Below, one piece after another: positions 24,109 to 32,713 of a stretch of 46,824 bases of DNA. Below the pieces are notes generated by a model. It was not told where the DNA came from. It was given only the letters and a program-made list of their open reading frames with translations, and searched no databases. The DNA is taken from the NCBI GenBank assembly GCA_963169665.1, contig CAUJET010000201.1, positions 1 through 46,824 on the forward strand, written 5' to 3'. A program made the translations under genes and the position numbers. Each line of letters opens with the position of its first letter. Within the stretch, counting starts at the first letter, position 1. Origin of the DNA: Actinomycetota bacterium (GTDB taxonomy: Bacteria; Actinomycetota; Acidimicrobiia; Acidimicrobiales; Ilumatobacteraceae).

Positions 24109-25082
24109 CCATCGCCGTCGTCGCCACCGGCGGCACCATCTCCTCGCACCTCACCGACGCGGGGTGGACGAGCCTCGACGGGCGCACCCTCGTCGACGAG
24201 GTCGCCGATCGATTCGCGGGCATCGAGGTGACGGTCACCGACGTCGCGACCGGCCCGTCGTCGAACCTCACCGTCGACGACATGCTCGCGATCGCCCATC
24301 GCGTGCGCGATCTGCTGGCCGAGGGCGTCGACGGCGTCGTGGTGCTGCACGGCACCGACACCATGGAGCTCACCGCATTCGTCACCCAGCTGGTACTGGG
24401 CACCGAGGCAGGTCGGGCTCCCGTCGTGTTCACCGGATCGATGCGTGTCCACTCGCATCCTCGACCCGACGGGCCGAGGAACATCGCAGACGCGGTGGCG
24501 GTCGCATCGAATCGCGCTGCAGCGGGTCGCCAGGTGTTGGTGTGCCTCGAAGGCGCCATCCACGCCGCCGACCGCGTCCAGAAGTGCGACGCCACCTCCG
24601 TCGACGCGTTCACGTCGTCGCCGTTCGCGCCCATCGGCTCGGTCGTCGACGGCATCGTGACGTTCACCGAGGAGCGGCCGTCGCCGTGTGCACCGGTGCT
24701 CATGTTCGCACCCGACGTGCCGCTGCTCACGTGCTACCCCGGCATGGCGCCGGCCGACGTCGCGACGGCGCTGGCGGATCGCCGTGGCGCGGTGCTCGAG
24801 GTGTTCGGAGATCTCAACGTGCCGGTGCCGCTGTGGGGCCCGATCCACGAGGCCTGGAACGCGGGCTGCCTGGTCGTGCTCGCCTCGCGACCGTTCACGC
24901 ACACGGCACGTGGCGAGGGGCTCGATCTCCTGGGCGCCGTCGGTGCGGGCGGGCTCACCGCCCAGAAGGCACGGCTCGCCACCATGGCCGCGCTCGGCTC
25001 CACGACCTCGCGCGACGACGCCGTCGCCGTCCTCCACCGGCACCGGCAGGTGTTCGATTCGCACGATCGGAGTTCCACATGA
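24105..25082 (+). CDS. asparaginase-family amidohydrolase
   Basis: A 325-residue member of the L-asparaginase type I/II fold. The catalytic set is complete: Thr11 in ATGGTISS, the Thr84-Asp85 pair in HGTDTMEL, and Lys160 in the RVQKCDATSVDAF stretch. The conserved SMRVHSHPRPDGPRNI loop follows. It hydrolyses side-chain or terminal amides (asparagine, glutamine or a peptide amide). Substrate choice cannot be read from these motifs. The GTG start overlaps the M81 stop, and its own stop overlaps the S12 gene start (ATGA). Within this operon it probably releases aspartate and ammonia from imported peptides, and D-asparagine is a candidate. No signal peptide is visible, so it is cytosolic. Confidence 0.88.
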   Translation: MTIAVVATGGTISSHLTDAGWTSLDGRTLVDEVADRFAGIEVTVTDVATGPSSNLTVDDMLAIAHRVRDLLAEGVDGVVVLHGTDTMELTAFVTQLVLGTEAGRAPVVFTGSMRVHSHPRPDGPRNIADAVAVASNRAAAGRQVLVCLEGAIHAADRVQKCDATSVDAFTSSPFAPIGSVVDGIVTFTEERPSPCAPVLMFAPDVPLLTCYPGMAPADVATALADRRGAVLEVFGDLNVPVPLWGPIHEAWNAGCLVVLASRPFTHTARGEGLDLLGAVGAGGLTAQKARLATMAALGSTTSRDDAVAVLHRHRQVFDSHDRSST

Positions 25083-26233
25083 CCGAAGATCACGCCGCGC
25101 CCGCCGCGCTCGCCGGGACGCTGCAGACGCTCGTCGACACCGAGCACGCCGTCGGCGACGAAGCGTGTCTCCTGCGCGTCGAGGTGCCCGCGCTCGGGCT
25201 CGTCTCGCGCCACGTCGCGGGTGGGCTCGCCCGCAGCAGCGATGCGGGTCCCTCGCCTGCCGCCACGGTGGCGTCGCCGTTCCGCATCGCGAGCATCACC
25301 AAGCCGTTCACGTCGGTGGTGGTGGCGCAGTTGGTGGGGGAGGGGCGGCTGTCGTTCGACGACCGGCTGGCCGATCTGCTGCCGTCGTCGTACGCCGATC
25401 TCGTGCCGCGCCTGCACGTGCTCGACGGCGTCTCGTACGGCGAGCGCATCACGATGCGTCAGGCGCTCACCCATGCGAGCGGGTTGTTCGACTACGCGAT
25501 GAGCCCGTCGTACGGGGCGGCATTGTTCCGCGACCCCGGTCACGCGTGGACGCCTCGCGAGATGATCGAGGGTGCGATCGAGTGGGGCACCCCGCACTTC
25601 CCGCCCGGTGAGGGCTACGGCTACGCCTATGCGGACACCGGCTACGTGCTGGCGGGTGTGATCATCGAGGACCTGGACGGCCGCCCGCTCCACGAGAGCT
25701 ACCGGGCGCGCATCCTCGATCCGCTCGGCATGCACGGCACGTACCTCGAAGGGTTCGAGCCACACCGGGGACCCGACATCACCCACGCCCACGAGGGCGA
25801 GTACGACGCGATGGCGATCCACGGGTCGTCGGACTGGGCAGGCGGTGGGCTCGTGTCCACCGTCGACGAGTTGGCCGTGTTCGGTCAGGCGCTCGTCGCC
25901 GGTCGGGTCGTCGCGGCGCCGCTGCTCGACGAGGTGCTGCACTGGCAGTTCCGCACGCTCGACCCCGAGCTGCACTCGCCCGGCTACCTCGGCTACGGCA
26001 TGGGTGTGGAGGCACGCGAGAGCAACGGCTTCGTGTTCCGCGGTCACCGCGGTCACTGGGGCGTGCTGATGCACGTCGACCCCGTCACCGGCATCACGAT
26101 CACCGGCACGATCAACCAGTCGTCACGTCGGCCCGACGCGCTCATGCACGGCGCGGCTGCGGCGTTGCGCGAGCACCTTCCCGCCGACGCGTTCGTCCCG
26201 TTCGACCTCACCGCCCGAGAGGATCGCCGATGA
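25079..26233 (+). CDS. S12-family serine hydrolase 1 (beta-lactamase/D-aminopeptidase fold)
   Basis: A 384-residue penicillin-binding-fold serine hydrolase. The nucleophile motif is SITK (Ser72, Lys75). The second motif reads YADTGY (Tyr184-Ala-Asp186), where Asp replaces the usual Asn of YxN. The third motif is HRG in FRGHRGHWG. S12 enzymes include D-alanyl-D-alanine carboxypeptidases, D-aminopeptidases, esterases and class C beta-lactamases. No signal peptide is visible, so a cytosolic D-peptidase or esterase fits better than a wall enzyme. It sits between the asparaginase and a second S12 gene with 4-base overlaps on both sides. A role on D-residue peptides is inferred from the operon. Confidence 0.85.
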   Translation: MTEDHAAPAALAGTLQTLVDTEHAVGDEACLLRVEVPALGLVSRHVAGGLARSSDAGPSPAATVASPFRIASITKPFTSVVVAQLVGEGRLSFDDRLADLLPSSYADLVPRLHVLDGVSYGERITMRQALTHASGLFDYAMSPSYGAALFRDPGHAWTPREMIEGAIEWGTPHFPPGEGYGYAYADTGYVLAGVIIEDLDGRPLHESYRARILDPLGMHGTYLEGFEPHRGPDITHAHEGEYDAMAIHGSSDWAGGGLVSTVDELAVFGQALVAGRVVAAPLLDEVLHWQFRTLDPELHSPGYLGYGMGVEARESNGFVFRGHRGHWGVLMHVDPVTGITITGTINQSSRRPDALMHGAAAALREHLPADAFVPFDLTAREDRR

Positions 26234-27621
26234 CCGCCTCCGAACGCCGCCACCGTGTGGAGCACGGCCTGGTGCCGGCGATCCGCATCGCCAACCGTAC
26301 GCCCGAGCGCCACTCGATCCTCGAACGGATGGCTCGCTACCAGGTGCCCGGCGCCAGCATCGCGGTCGTCGACGACGGCGAGGTGTCGTGGGCGAGTGGC
26401 TACGGCGTCGTGCGCGCCGGCGGCAGCCCGGTGCACTCGACCACGCTGTTCCAGGCGGCCTCGATCAGCAAGGCCGTCGCCGCGGTCGCGGTGCTCACGC
26501 TCGTCGAGTGGGGCGAGGTCGACCTCGACGAGCCGGTGAACGACCGGCTCCGCTCGTGGCGGCTCCCCGACAGCGAGCACACAGCGACGCAGCCCGTCAC
26601 GCTGCGCCACCTGCTCAGCCACACGGCCGGCACGACGGTGCCCGGCTTCCCCGGCTATCCCGTCGGCACGGCGTTGCCCTCGGCCGTCGAGGTGATCTCC
26701 GGCACCGGCGGCGCCAACACGCCGGCGGTCGAGTCGTTCATCGCGCCGGGCACGCTCACCCAGTACTCGGGTGGCGGCACGACCATCGTGCAGGTGTTGC
26801 TCGGCGACGTGACGGGTCGGGCCTTCGCCGAGCTCGTGGCAGATCTCGTGCTCCGACCGTTCGGCATGGTCGACAGCGCGTACGACCAGCCGATCGCCGA
26901 CGACCGGCGCGCCCGCGCCGCGGTCGCGCACGACGCGTCCGGACGACCGGTGCCCGGCGGCCATCATGTGTATCCCGAGCTCCAGGCGGCCGGCCTGTGG
27001 ACCACGTCGGTCGATCTGGCCCGCTGGCTGATCGGTATGCAGCAGATCCTGCGTGGCGAGCGTTCCGGTCCGATCTCGCAGGAGACCGCGCAGCTGATGA
27101 TCACGCCGATCGGTGACGGCGCGTTCGGGCTCGGGCCCGAACTCGGCGGCGAGGGATCGCTGCGACGGTTCGGTCACAGCGGCGGCAACGAGGGCTTTCG
27201 CTCGCAGATGGACGCACTCGTCGATCGGCCCGTCGGTGGTGTGGTGCTCACCAACGCCGATGGCGGCACCACCTTGTGCGGCGAGGTGCGTCGTGCGTTC
27301 GCCGAGGAGTACGGCTGGGGTGATCTCGGTGCGCCGCCGCTCGAGCTGGCCGACGTCGACCCGGCGGTGCTCGATTCGTACACCGGCGCGTACGTCGGTC
27401 CGTTCGACCGTCCGATGAAGCTGTTGGTCGCCGACGGCGAGCTGTACAGCCCCGCCCCGTACGGTCGTCGACGCATGTTCCCGCTGAGCGCCACCACCTT
27501 CGTCGACGAGGAGACCGGGGCGACGTTGGAAGTGCACGCCGTGGGCGGCGCGGTCGAGCGCATCGCCGTGCTGGTCGACGGTGCCGAGCTGATGGCCTTC
27601 ACACCGGCGGTGCGGTCATGA
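26230..27621 (+). CDS. S12-family serine hydrolase 2 (beta-lactamase fold with C-terminal domain)
   Basis: A 463-residue S12 hydrolase with SISK (Ser78, Lys81), YSG (Tyr179-Ser-Gly) and HSGG (His316). A beta-type C-terminal domain (about 370-463, PAVLDSYTGAYVGPFDRPMK onward) resembles the add-on of D-aminopeptidase or esterase EstB-like proteins. It is closer to the third S12 hydrolase at 42056-43489 than to its direct neighbour: the N-terminal pattern ERR-x5-GL-x2-xxRIA and the order YSGGG then HxGGxxGxxS are shared. No export signal is seen. The two start/stop overlaps (ATGA) place it in the operon. Probable function is hydrolysis of D-residue peptide or amide bonds. Confidence 0.86.
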   Translation: MTASERRHRVEHGLVPAIRIANRTPERHSILERMARYQVPGASIAVVDDGEVSWASGYGVVRAGGSPVHSTTLFQAASISKAVAAVAVLTLVEWGEVDLDEPVNDRLRSWRLPDSEHTATQPVTLRHLLSHTAGTTVPGFPGYPVGTALPSAVEVISGTGGANTPAVESFIAPGTLTQYSGGGTTIVQVLLGDVTGRAFAELVADLVLRPFGMVDSAYDQPIADDRRARAAVAHDASGRPVPGGHHVYPELQAAGLWTTSVDLARWLIGMQQILRGERSGPISQETAQLMITPIGDGAFGLGPELGGEGSLRRFGHSGGNEGFRSQMDALVDRPVGGVVLTNADGGTTLCGEVRRAFAEEYGWGDLGAPPLELADVDPAVLDSYTGAYVGPFDRPMKLLVADGELYSPAPYGRRRMFPLSATTFVDEETGATLEVHAVGGAVERIAVLVDGAELMAFTPAVRS

Positions 27622-29039
27622 GTGCATCGTCCGCGGGCACGAGCTTCGTCGACGAGGCGTGGGCCGCAGCGCTGCCGACGATGATGGACTACGTCGCGAT
27701 CCCTGCCCGGTCGCCGATGTTCGACCCGGCATGGGAGACCACCGGGCACATCGCCCGTGCGGCACGATTGCTGCGCGACTGGGCCGAGGCGCAGGCGATC
27801 GACGGCGCCATCGTCGAGCTGATCGAGCCCGCTGGTCTCACCCCCGTGCTGCTCGTCGAGATCCCTGCGACTCGCCCGTCGTTGGCCGACCGGACGGTCG
27901 TGATGTACGGCCACCTCGACAAGCAACCCGAGATGGAACCGTGGAGCGACGGGTTGGGGCCGTGGATCCCCGTGCTGCGCGGCGAGCGGCTGTACGGCCG
28001 CGGCGGTGCCGACGACGGCTACTCGATCATCGCTGCGCTCATCGCCGTGCGGGCGGTGCGCGAAGCAGGAGGCGATCACGCCCGCATCATCGTGATGATC
28101 GAGGCGAGCGAGGAGAGCTCGAGCGTGCACCTGGCCGAGCACATGGAGCGGCTCCTGCCCCGCTTCGCCGGTGCCGATCTGGTGATCGCGCTCGACTCGT
28201 TCTGCGAGAGCTACGACCGTCTGTGGACCACCACGTCGACGCGCGGTGTGTGCGGTGGCGTGCTCGAGATCGAGGTGTGCCTCGACGACCCGCACAGCGG
28301 CCGGGCGAGCGGTGTGTTGCCGTCGTCGTTCCGCATCCTGCGCCAACTGCTCGACCGCGTCGAGGACGCCGACACCGGCGAGGTGCTGCTCGGCACTGCG
28401 AACGTGCCGATCCCGTCGTACCGCATCGACGAGGCACGCGTCGCTGCCGGGTCGTTCCCTCCACTGTCGGGTTCGTTCCGTCCGCTGCCCGGTGTGCGTT
28501 CGATGCGCGCCGATGCTGCGGAGGAGCTGATCGCGGAGACCTGGCGACCGGCGCTCGAGGTGATCGGTGTCGACGGTCTCCCGCCCGTGGCCGACGCCGG
28601 CAACGTGTTCCGCTCACGGCTCGCGGTGAAGCTCTCGCTGCGCCTGCCGCCGACGGCCGACACGTGGGCCGTCGGCGAGGAGATGCGCTCGACGCTCGAG
28701 GCCGACCCGCCGTACGGCGCACGTGTGGGGTTGCGCGACGGTGCTCGTGGACCGGGCTGGGCGGCGCCGGCGTTCGCGCCGTGGCTCGCCGACGCCACCG
28801 CTCATGCCAGCCTGCGGCACTTCGGCGCGCCGGTCGCGTCGTGCGGGGTGGGCGGCACGATCCCGTTCATGGGCATGCTCGGCGGCCCGTTGCCCGACGC
28901 GCAGTTCCTGCTGGTCGGTGTGCTCGGGCCCGGGTCGAACGCGCACGGGCCCGACGAGTTCCTCGACCTGCCGACCGCTCGACGCGTCACCGCGTCGGTG
29001 GCCGACGTGTTGCGCGCCCACGCCGAGCGTGACGCATGA
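27618..29039 (+). CDS. M20-family metallohydrolase, candidate N-succinyl-L-amino-acid desuccinylase or dipeptidase
   Basis: A 473-residue binuclear zinc hydrolase of the M20 (CNDP/ArgE/DapE) group. Metal and catalytic residues are visible: His99-x-Asp101 in YGHLDKQPE, Asp132 in GRGGADDGYS, catalytic Glu165-Glu166 in EASEESSS, and a late His in GSNAHGPDEF. Between these is the dimerisation or lid domain. Members include carnosinase-like dipeptidases and N-acyl-amino-acid deacylases. Beside a GNAT acyltransferase and an NSAR-like racemase, the best fit is removal of succinate from N-succinyl-L-amino acids, the last step of a known D-to-L conversion. A plain dipeptidase remains possible. Start and stop overlap the neighbours by ATGA. 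Confidence 0.86.
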   Translation: MSASSAGTSFVDEAWAAALPTMMDYVAIPARSPMFDPAWETTGHIARAARLLRDWAEAQAIDGAIVELIEPAGLTPVLLVEIPATRPSLADRTVVMYGHLDKQPEMEPWSDGLGPWIPVLRGERLYGRGGADDGYSIIAALIAVRAVREAGGDHARIIVMIEASEESSSVHLAEHMERLLPRFAGADLVIALDSFCESYDRLWTTTSTRGVCGGVLEIEVCLDDPHSGRASGVLPSSFRILRQLLDRVEDADTGEVLLGTANVPIPSYRIDEARVAAGSFPPLSGSFRPLPGVRSMRADAAEELIAETWRPALEVIGVDGLPPVADAGNVFRSRLAVKLSLRLPPTADTWAVGEEMRSTLEADPPYGARVGLRDGARGPGWAAPAFAPWLADATAHASLRHFGAPVASCGVGGTIPFMGMLGGPLPDAQFLLVGVLGPGSNAHGPDEFLDLPTARRVTASVADVLRAHAERDA

Positions 29040-29800
29040 GCGCGCCCGATCGCCATCACCCGCACACCGAGGTGGCCCAGGTCGAGGCGCTGGTGGCCGC
29101 GACGCGAGCCGGCGTCGTGATCACCGAGATCGACAGCCCCGACGAACTCGACGAGCTGCGCGGCGTGCTGCACGACATCTGGGGCGTGGAGATCGTGCCG
29201 CCGCGCAACCTCCTGCGCGGCATGGCCATCGGTGGCGCGTGCCTGCAGCTGGCCCGGCTCGACGAGCGACCGGTCGGTTTCGCCCTCGGCTTCCTCGGAT
29301 GGGAGGGCGGGATGCACCTGCACTCGCACCAGGTGGGTGTGCTCCACGAACTGCGTGCGGCCGGGGTCGGCTACGCGCTCAAGCTCGCTCAGCGGGCACA
29401 GGCGCTGCGCCACGGCATCACCGAGATGCGGTGGACGTACGATCCGATGCTGTTCACGAACGCGAGGTTCAACCTCGTGCGGCTCGGTGCCCGGCCGATG
29501 GCGTTCCTGCCGCACTGCTACGGCGATCGCCGCGATGCGTTCAACACCGGCGACACCACCGATCGCCTGGAGGTGTCGTGGGCGCTCGACCACGCCGTCG
29601 GTGGCGCCGCCACGGTCGCCGCGTCGGAGGACCTGCAGCTCGAGCTGCCGACCGACTATCACGCACTCCGTGCGGGCGACGTGGCGAGGGCCGACGAGTG
29701 GCGACGCCAGGTGAGCGCTGCGCTCGCTGCGGCGATCGCGGACGGCCACCGCGTGATGATGGGCGAGCGCGGCTACGTGATCCTCGGGGGCGCCGGGTGA
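29036..29800 (+). CDS. GNAT-fold acyltransferase (COG3375-like), candidate D-amino-acid N-succinyltransferase
   Basis: A 254-residue protein with a GNAT-like acyl-CoA transferase core: GGACLQLARLDERPVGFALGF as the central beta strands, then GVLHELRAAGVGYALKLAQR as the CoA-binding loop and helix, and TYDPMLFTNARFNLVRLGA. The wording fits predicted acyltransferases of the COG3375 group. In the described D-to-L amino-acid route a GNAT enzyme attaches succinyl from succinyl-CoA to D-amino acids before racemisation. This gene stands directly before an NSAR-like racemase and after an M20 hydrolase, which makes that role likely. Specific substrate residues cannot be read. It overlaps both neighbours by 4 bases. 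Confidence 0.8.
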   Translation: MSAPDRHHPHTEVAQVEALVAATRAGVVITEIDSPDELDELRGVLHDIWGVEIVPPRNLLRGMAIGGACLQLARLDERPVGFALGFLGWEGGMHLHSHQVGVLHELRAAGVGYALKLAQRAQALRHGITEMRWTYDPMLFTNARFNLVRLGARPMAFLPHCYGDRRDAFNTGDTTDRLEVSWALDHAVGGAATVAASEDLQLELPTDYHALRAGDVARADEWRRQVSAALAAAIADGHRVMMGERGYVILGGAG

Positions 29801-30942
29801 GGATCGAGGAGGTCTCGCTCGTCCGGGTGGCGATGCCGCTCGTGCGTCCGTTCCGCACGTCGTTCGGGGTGCAGGAGGCGCGCGACGTGCTCCTCCTGCA
29901 CGTCGTCGCCGACGTGGGGGAGGGGTGGGGAGAGTGCGCCGCTCACGCCGAACCGTTCTACAACGAGGAGTTCACCGAGTCGGCCGCGCTCGTGCTCGAA
30001 CGGTGGTTGGTGCCGGCGGTGCTCGGCGTGGAGCTCACTGCCGCCGAGGTGGCCGCACGTTGCGGTCAGGTGAAGGGATACCGCGCTGCGAAGGCGGGCC
30101 TCGAGATGGCGGTGCTCGATGCCGAGCTGCGCGCCACCGGCGTCTCGCTCGCGAGTCACCTGGGTGGTGAGCGGGCGGCGATCGACGTGGGTGTCTCGGT
30201 GGGCATCACGCCCACGATCGACGAGCTCGTCGCCCAGGTCGACGGCTATGTGGCCGACGGGTACCGACGGGTGAAGCTGAAGATCATGCCCGGCTGGGAT
30301 GTCGAGCCGCTGCGCGCGGTGCGGGCAGCGCAGCCGCGCCTGGCACTGCAGGTCGACGCGAACGCGGGGTACCGGGCCGAACACGCGGACCTGCTCGCGA
30401 CGCTCGACGAGTTCGACCTGCTGATGATCGAGCAGCCGTACGAGCCCGACGAACTGCAGCTCCACGCCCAGCTCGCGGCTCGGATGCAGACACCGATCTG
30501 TCTCGACGAGTCGATCCTGTCGACGCTCCACGCCGGCACCGCGCTCGACCAGGGAGCGTGCTCGATCGTCAACATCAAGGTCGGCCGTGTGGGCGGGGTG
30601 CTCGAGGCGCAGCGCATCCACGACGCATGTCGGGAGCGAGGTGTACCGGTGTGGTGCGGTGGCATGCTCGAGACCGGCGTCGGGCGCGCGGCCAACGTTG
30701 CGCTGGCGTCGCTACCGGGCTTCACGTTCCCGGCAGACATCTCTGCCAGCGAGCGCTACTGGCGTCGCGACATCACCGAACCGTTCGTGCTCTCGGGGTC
30801 CACGATCGCCGTGCCCACGTTCCCGGGCCTCGGTGTCACGGTCGACCGTGGCGCCCTTGCGGACCTGGGCGCGACGGTGCGAACGAGTACCATCGACGGT
30901 CGTACGCCGGGCGGAACGCGGCCATTCCAGGAGACCAGATGA
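29797..30942 (+). CDS. N-succinylamino-acid racemase / o-succinylbenzoate synthase family enolase
   Basis: A 381-residue enolase-superfamily enzyme of the OSBS/NSAR group. Lys160-x-Lys162 in VKLKIM, metal ligands Asp187, Glu212 and Asp237 (QVDANAGY, MIEQPYEPD, LDES) and the second-side base Lys261 in NIKVGRVGG are in the right order and spacing. Members interconvert N-succinyl D- and L-amino acids and many also make o-succinylbenzoate for menaquinone. No men genes are nearby, while GNAT and M20 genes are, so the racemase role is favoured. The GTG start overlaps the GNAT stop (GTGA), and the stop overlaps the TetR start. Confidence 0.92.
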   Translation: MRIEEVSLVRVAMPLVRPFRTSFGVQEARDVLLLHVVADVGEGWGECAAHAEPFYNEEFTESAALVLERWLVPAVLGVELTAAEVAARCGQVKGYRAAKAGLEMAVLDAELRATGVSLASHLGGERAAIDVGVSVGITPTIDELVAQVDGYVADGYRRVKLKIMPGWDVEPLRAVRAAQPRLALQVDANAGYRAEHADLLATLDEFDLLMIEQPYEPDELQLHAQLAARMQTPICLDESILSTLHAGTALDQGACSIVNIKVGRVGGVLEAQRIHDACRERGVPVWCGGMLETGVGRAANVALASLPGFTFPADISASERYWRRDITEPFVLSGSTIAVPTFPGLGVTVDRGALADLGATVRTSTIDGRTPGGTRPFQETR

Positions 30943-31658
30943 CTGCAGCATCCCCAGCTCGCAAACGGGGCGCGCGAGCCGAGACGCCGATCACGGCCGA
31001 GTCGATCGTCGACACGGCGTTCCGCATGATCGACGAGCGCGGTCACGAGGCGTTCTCGATGCGTTCCGTCGCCACCGAGCTCGGCGTGTTCCCGGCGACG
31101 CTCTACTGGCACGTGGGCGATCGGGCGCAGCTGCTCGGCCTGGTCGAGCTGCAGTGGGTGAACGGCATCGAGATGCCGGAGGCGTCCGACGACTGGCGCA
31201 CGTGGATGCTCGAGCTCGCCCGCCGCTATCGGGCGCACGCACGCCGTCACCCGAACGTGGCGCGCCTCGTCAGCGTCGAGCGAGCGCGCAACGTCGAGTC
31301 GCTCGCCATCCCCGACGCGATCATCGGCACGCTGTCGACGCTCGGGTTGGGCGACGACATCGTGCACGCGTACAACGCGCTCATGGGCGCCGTGCGCGGG
31401 TTCGTGGTGCTCGAACTGTCGATGGCGATCGATCCGCCGCCGCCGGCCGAGGCCGAGGACGTCGAGCACGACATGCGCGGCATCGACCCCGATCGGTTCC
31501 CCCACATCAGCCAGCACTTCCACCTCTTCGCCGACCGGGCGCTGTCGATCCGCTGGAGCGAGGAGTCGGGCGACTCGCTCGACGACTCGTTCGAGTACCT
31601 GTTGGGCCTGCTGCTCGACGGCATCGCCGCCCGCACGTCCACCCGTCGCCGCCCCTGA
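30939..31658 (+). CDS. TetR-family regulator of the D-peptide operon
   Basis: A 239-residue TetR-type regulator. The helix-turn-helix spans about residues 18-65 (ESIVDTAFRMIDERGHEAFS, then MRSVATELGVFPATLYWHVGD). The C-terminal helical domain resembles the TetR C-terminal type of the tetracycline-repressor-like subgroup (GFVVLELSM and FEYLLGLLLDGI). It is the last gene of the operon and starts inside the racemase stop (ATGA). The shared operator TTGNACNCNGTNCAA before the operon and at 42004 and 43518 makes it the natural candidate to repress all three units. The ligand may be a peptide, D-amino acid or N-acyl amino acid. That is inference. Confidence 0.85.
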   Translation: MTAASPARKRGARAETPITAESIVDTAFRMIDERGHEAFSMRSVATELGVFPATLYWHVGDRAQLLGLVELQWVNGIEMPEASDDWRTWMLELARRYRAHARRHPNVARLVSVERARNVESLAIPDAIIGTLSTLGLGDDIVHAYNALMGAVRGFVVLELSMAIDPPPPAEAEDVEHDMRGIDPDRFPHISQHFHLFADRALSIRWSEESGDSLDDSFEYLLGLLLDGIAARTSTRRRP

Positions 31659-31833
31659 CGCACCGGCGCCGTGGGGCGTCGACCGTCGTTGCGTTCGGGG
31701 TACCTGGCGTCGCCGACGAGGAAGCAGAGACAGAGCGGGTGACCCGCCGGATCGGCGTGCACCTGGCGAACGTCCCCACCCGAGGTCCTCGTGATGCCCG
31801 CTCGCCGATGGGGAAGCCCTGATCGTGCGTGCA

Positions 31834-32595
31834 TCACGGGACCGACCGCAGCATCGCGACCTCGGGATAGCTCGCGGGCGGTCCGTAGCCGTTCTCGATG
31901 AGCCAGCGCACCGCTGTGAGGCATCGATACGACCACCACGCAACGACACGGTCGCGGTCGATGTCGTCGCCGTACCCCGCCAGCAGGTCGCCCAGGCGGT
32001 CGGGATGAGCGAGGGTCAGCGATGCGAGATCGAACGCCGCATCGCCCGGGGCCGCCTCGGACCAGTCGAGCACGCCGGTGACGTCTCCTCCCTCGACGAG
32101 CACGTGCTCGATGTGGAGGTCGCCGTGGATGAACACCGGTCGCCACGGCCGGAGCACGGTCAGCGCTCGCGTGCGATTGCGCTCGATCACGTCGGTCGGG
32201 AGGATCTGGTGTGCCGTGAGCCAGTCGCACTCCTCGTCGAGTGACGCAGCGAGCGATCGATCGCTCGCCCAGCGAGCGGCGTTGGTGTACGGCAACGGCC
32301 AGGGCGGGAGCGGAGCGTCGTGCAGACGTCGAATCGTCGATCCGACCGCCGTCCACGCAGCCCTCGGGGCGATCGACGGTCGACCCGGCTCGTCGAGCGG
32401 TGCGCCGGGCACTCTCGCGAGCGCGAGCACCGGGGGCGTGCGCCACAGCACCTCCGGCGTCGGCACGGGAGCGAGCGCCATCGCAGCGACCTCCCGCTCG
32501 GATCGGCCGGGATCAGCGTCGACCTTGAGGAAGACGTCCCCTGCGCGAACGGTGATCCGGTCGTTGTTCGCGAGGACGACGTCGACGGCGTTCAC
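31834..32595 (-). CDS. aminoglycoside/macrolide phosphotransferase-like kinase
   Basis: A 253-residue protein kinase-like small-molecule phosphotransferase (APH fold). The glycine-poor nucleotide lobe is at the N-terminus (NDRITVRAGDVFLKVDADPG with the ATP-binding Lys). The catalytic loop is HGDLHIEHVL and the DFG-like metal site is DWSEAAPGD. The His at the Asn position of HGDxxxxN is seen in macrolide phosphotransferase-like members. I use the GTG at 32595 (AGGA about 8 bases upstream). ATGs further upstream (32658, 32703) give a longer start without better signals. Substrate unknown. Most such chromosomal genes are not proven resistance genes. It stands alone and is divergent from the HEAT protein. 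Confidence 0.78.
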   Translation of the reverse strand: MNAVDVVLANNDRITVRAGDVFLKVDADPGRSEREVAAMALAPVPTPEVLWRTPPVLALARVPGAPLDEPGRPSIAPRAAWTAVGSTIRRLHDAPLPPWPLPYTNAARWASDRSLAASLDEECDWLTAHQILPTDVIERNRTRALTVLRPWRPVFIHGDLHIEHVLVEGGDVTGVLDWSEAAPGDAAFDLASLTLAHPDRLGDLLAGYGDDIDRDRVVAWWSYRCLTAVRWLIENGYGPPASYPEVAMLRSVP

Positions 32596-32713
32596 GGCGG
32601 CATCCTGCCAGGCGTCGACGCGGGGAACGCGACGAGTTCCGGTTCGATCCTCCGATCGCATCGGCTGGGAAACTCGGTCGAGCGGGTTCCGGCACGAGCG
32701 CAAGACTCTGCCC

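Noticed and set aside
31659..31833. 175-base gap after the TetR gene checked for a further small gene or a fourth operator
   Set aside because: No good start with ribosome-binding site and no TTGNACNCNGTNCAA copy was seen.
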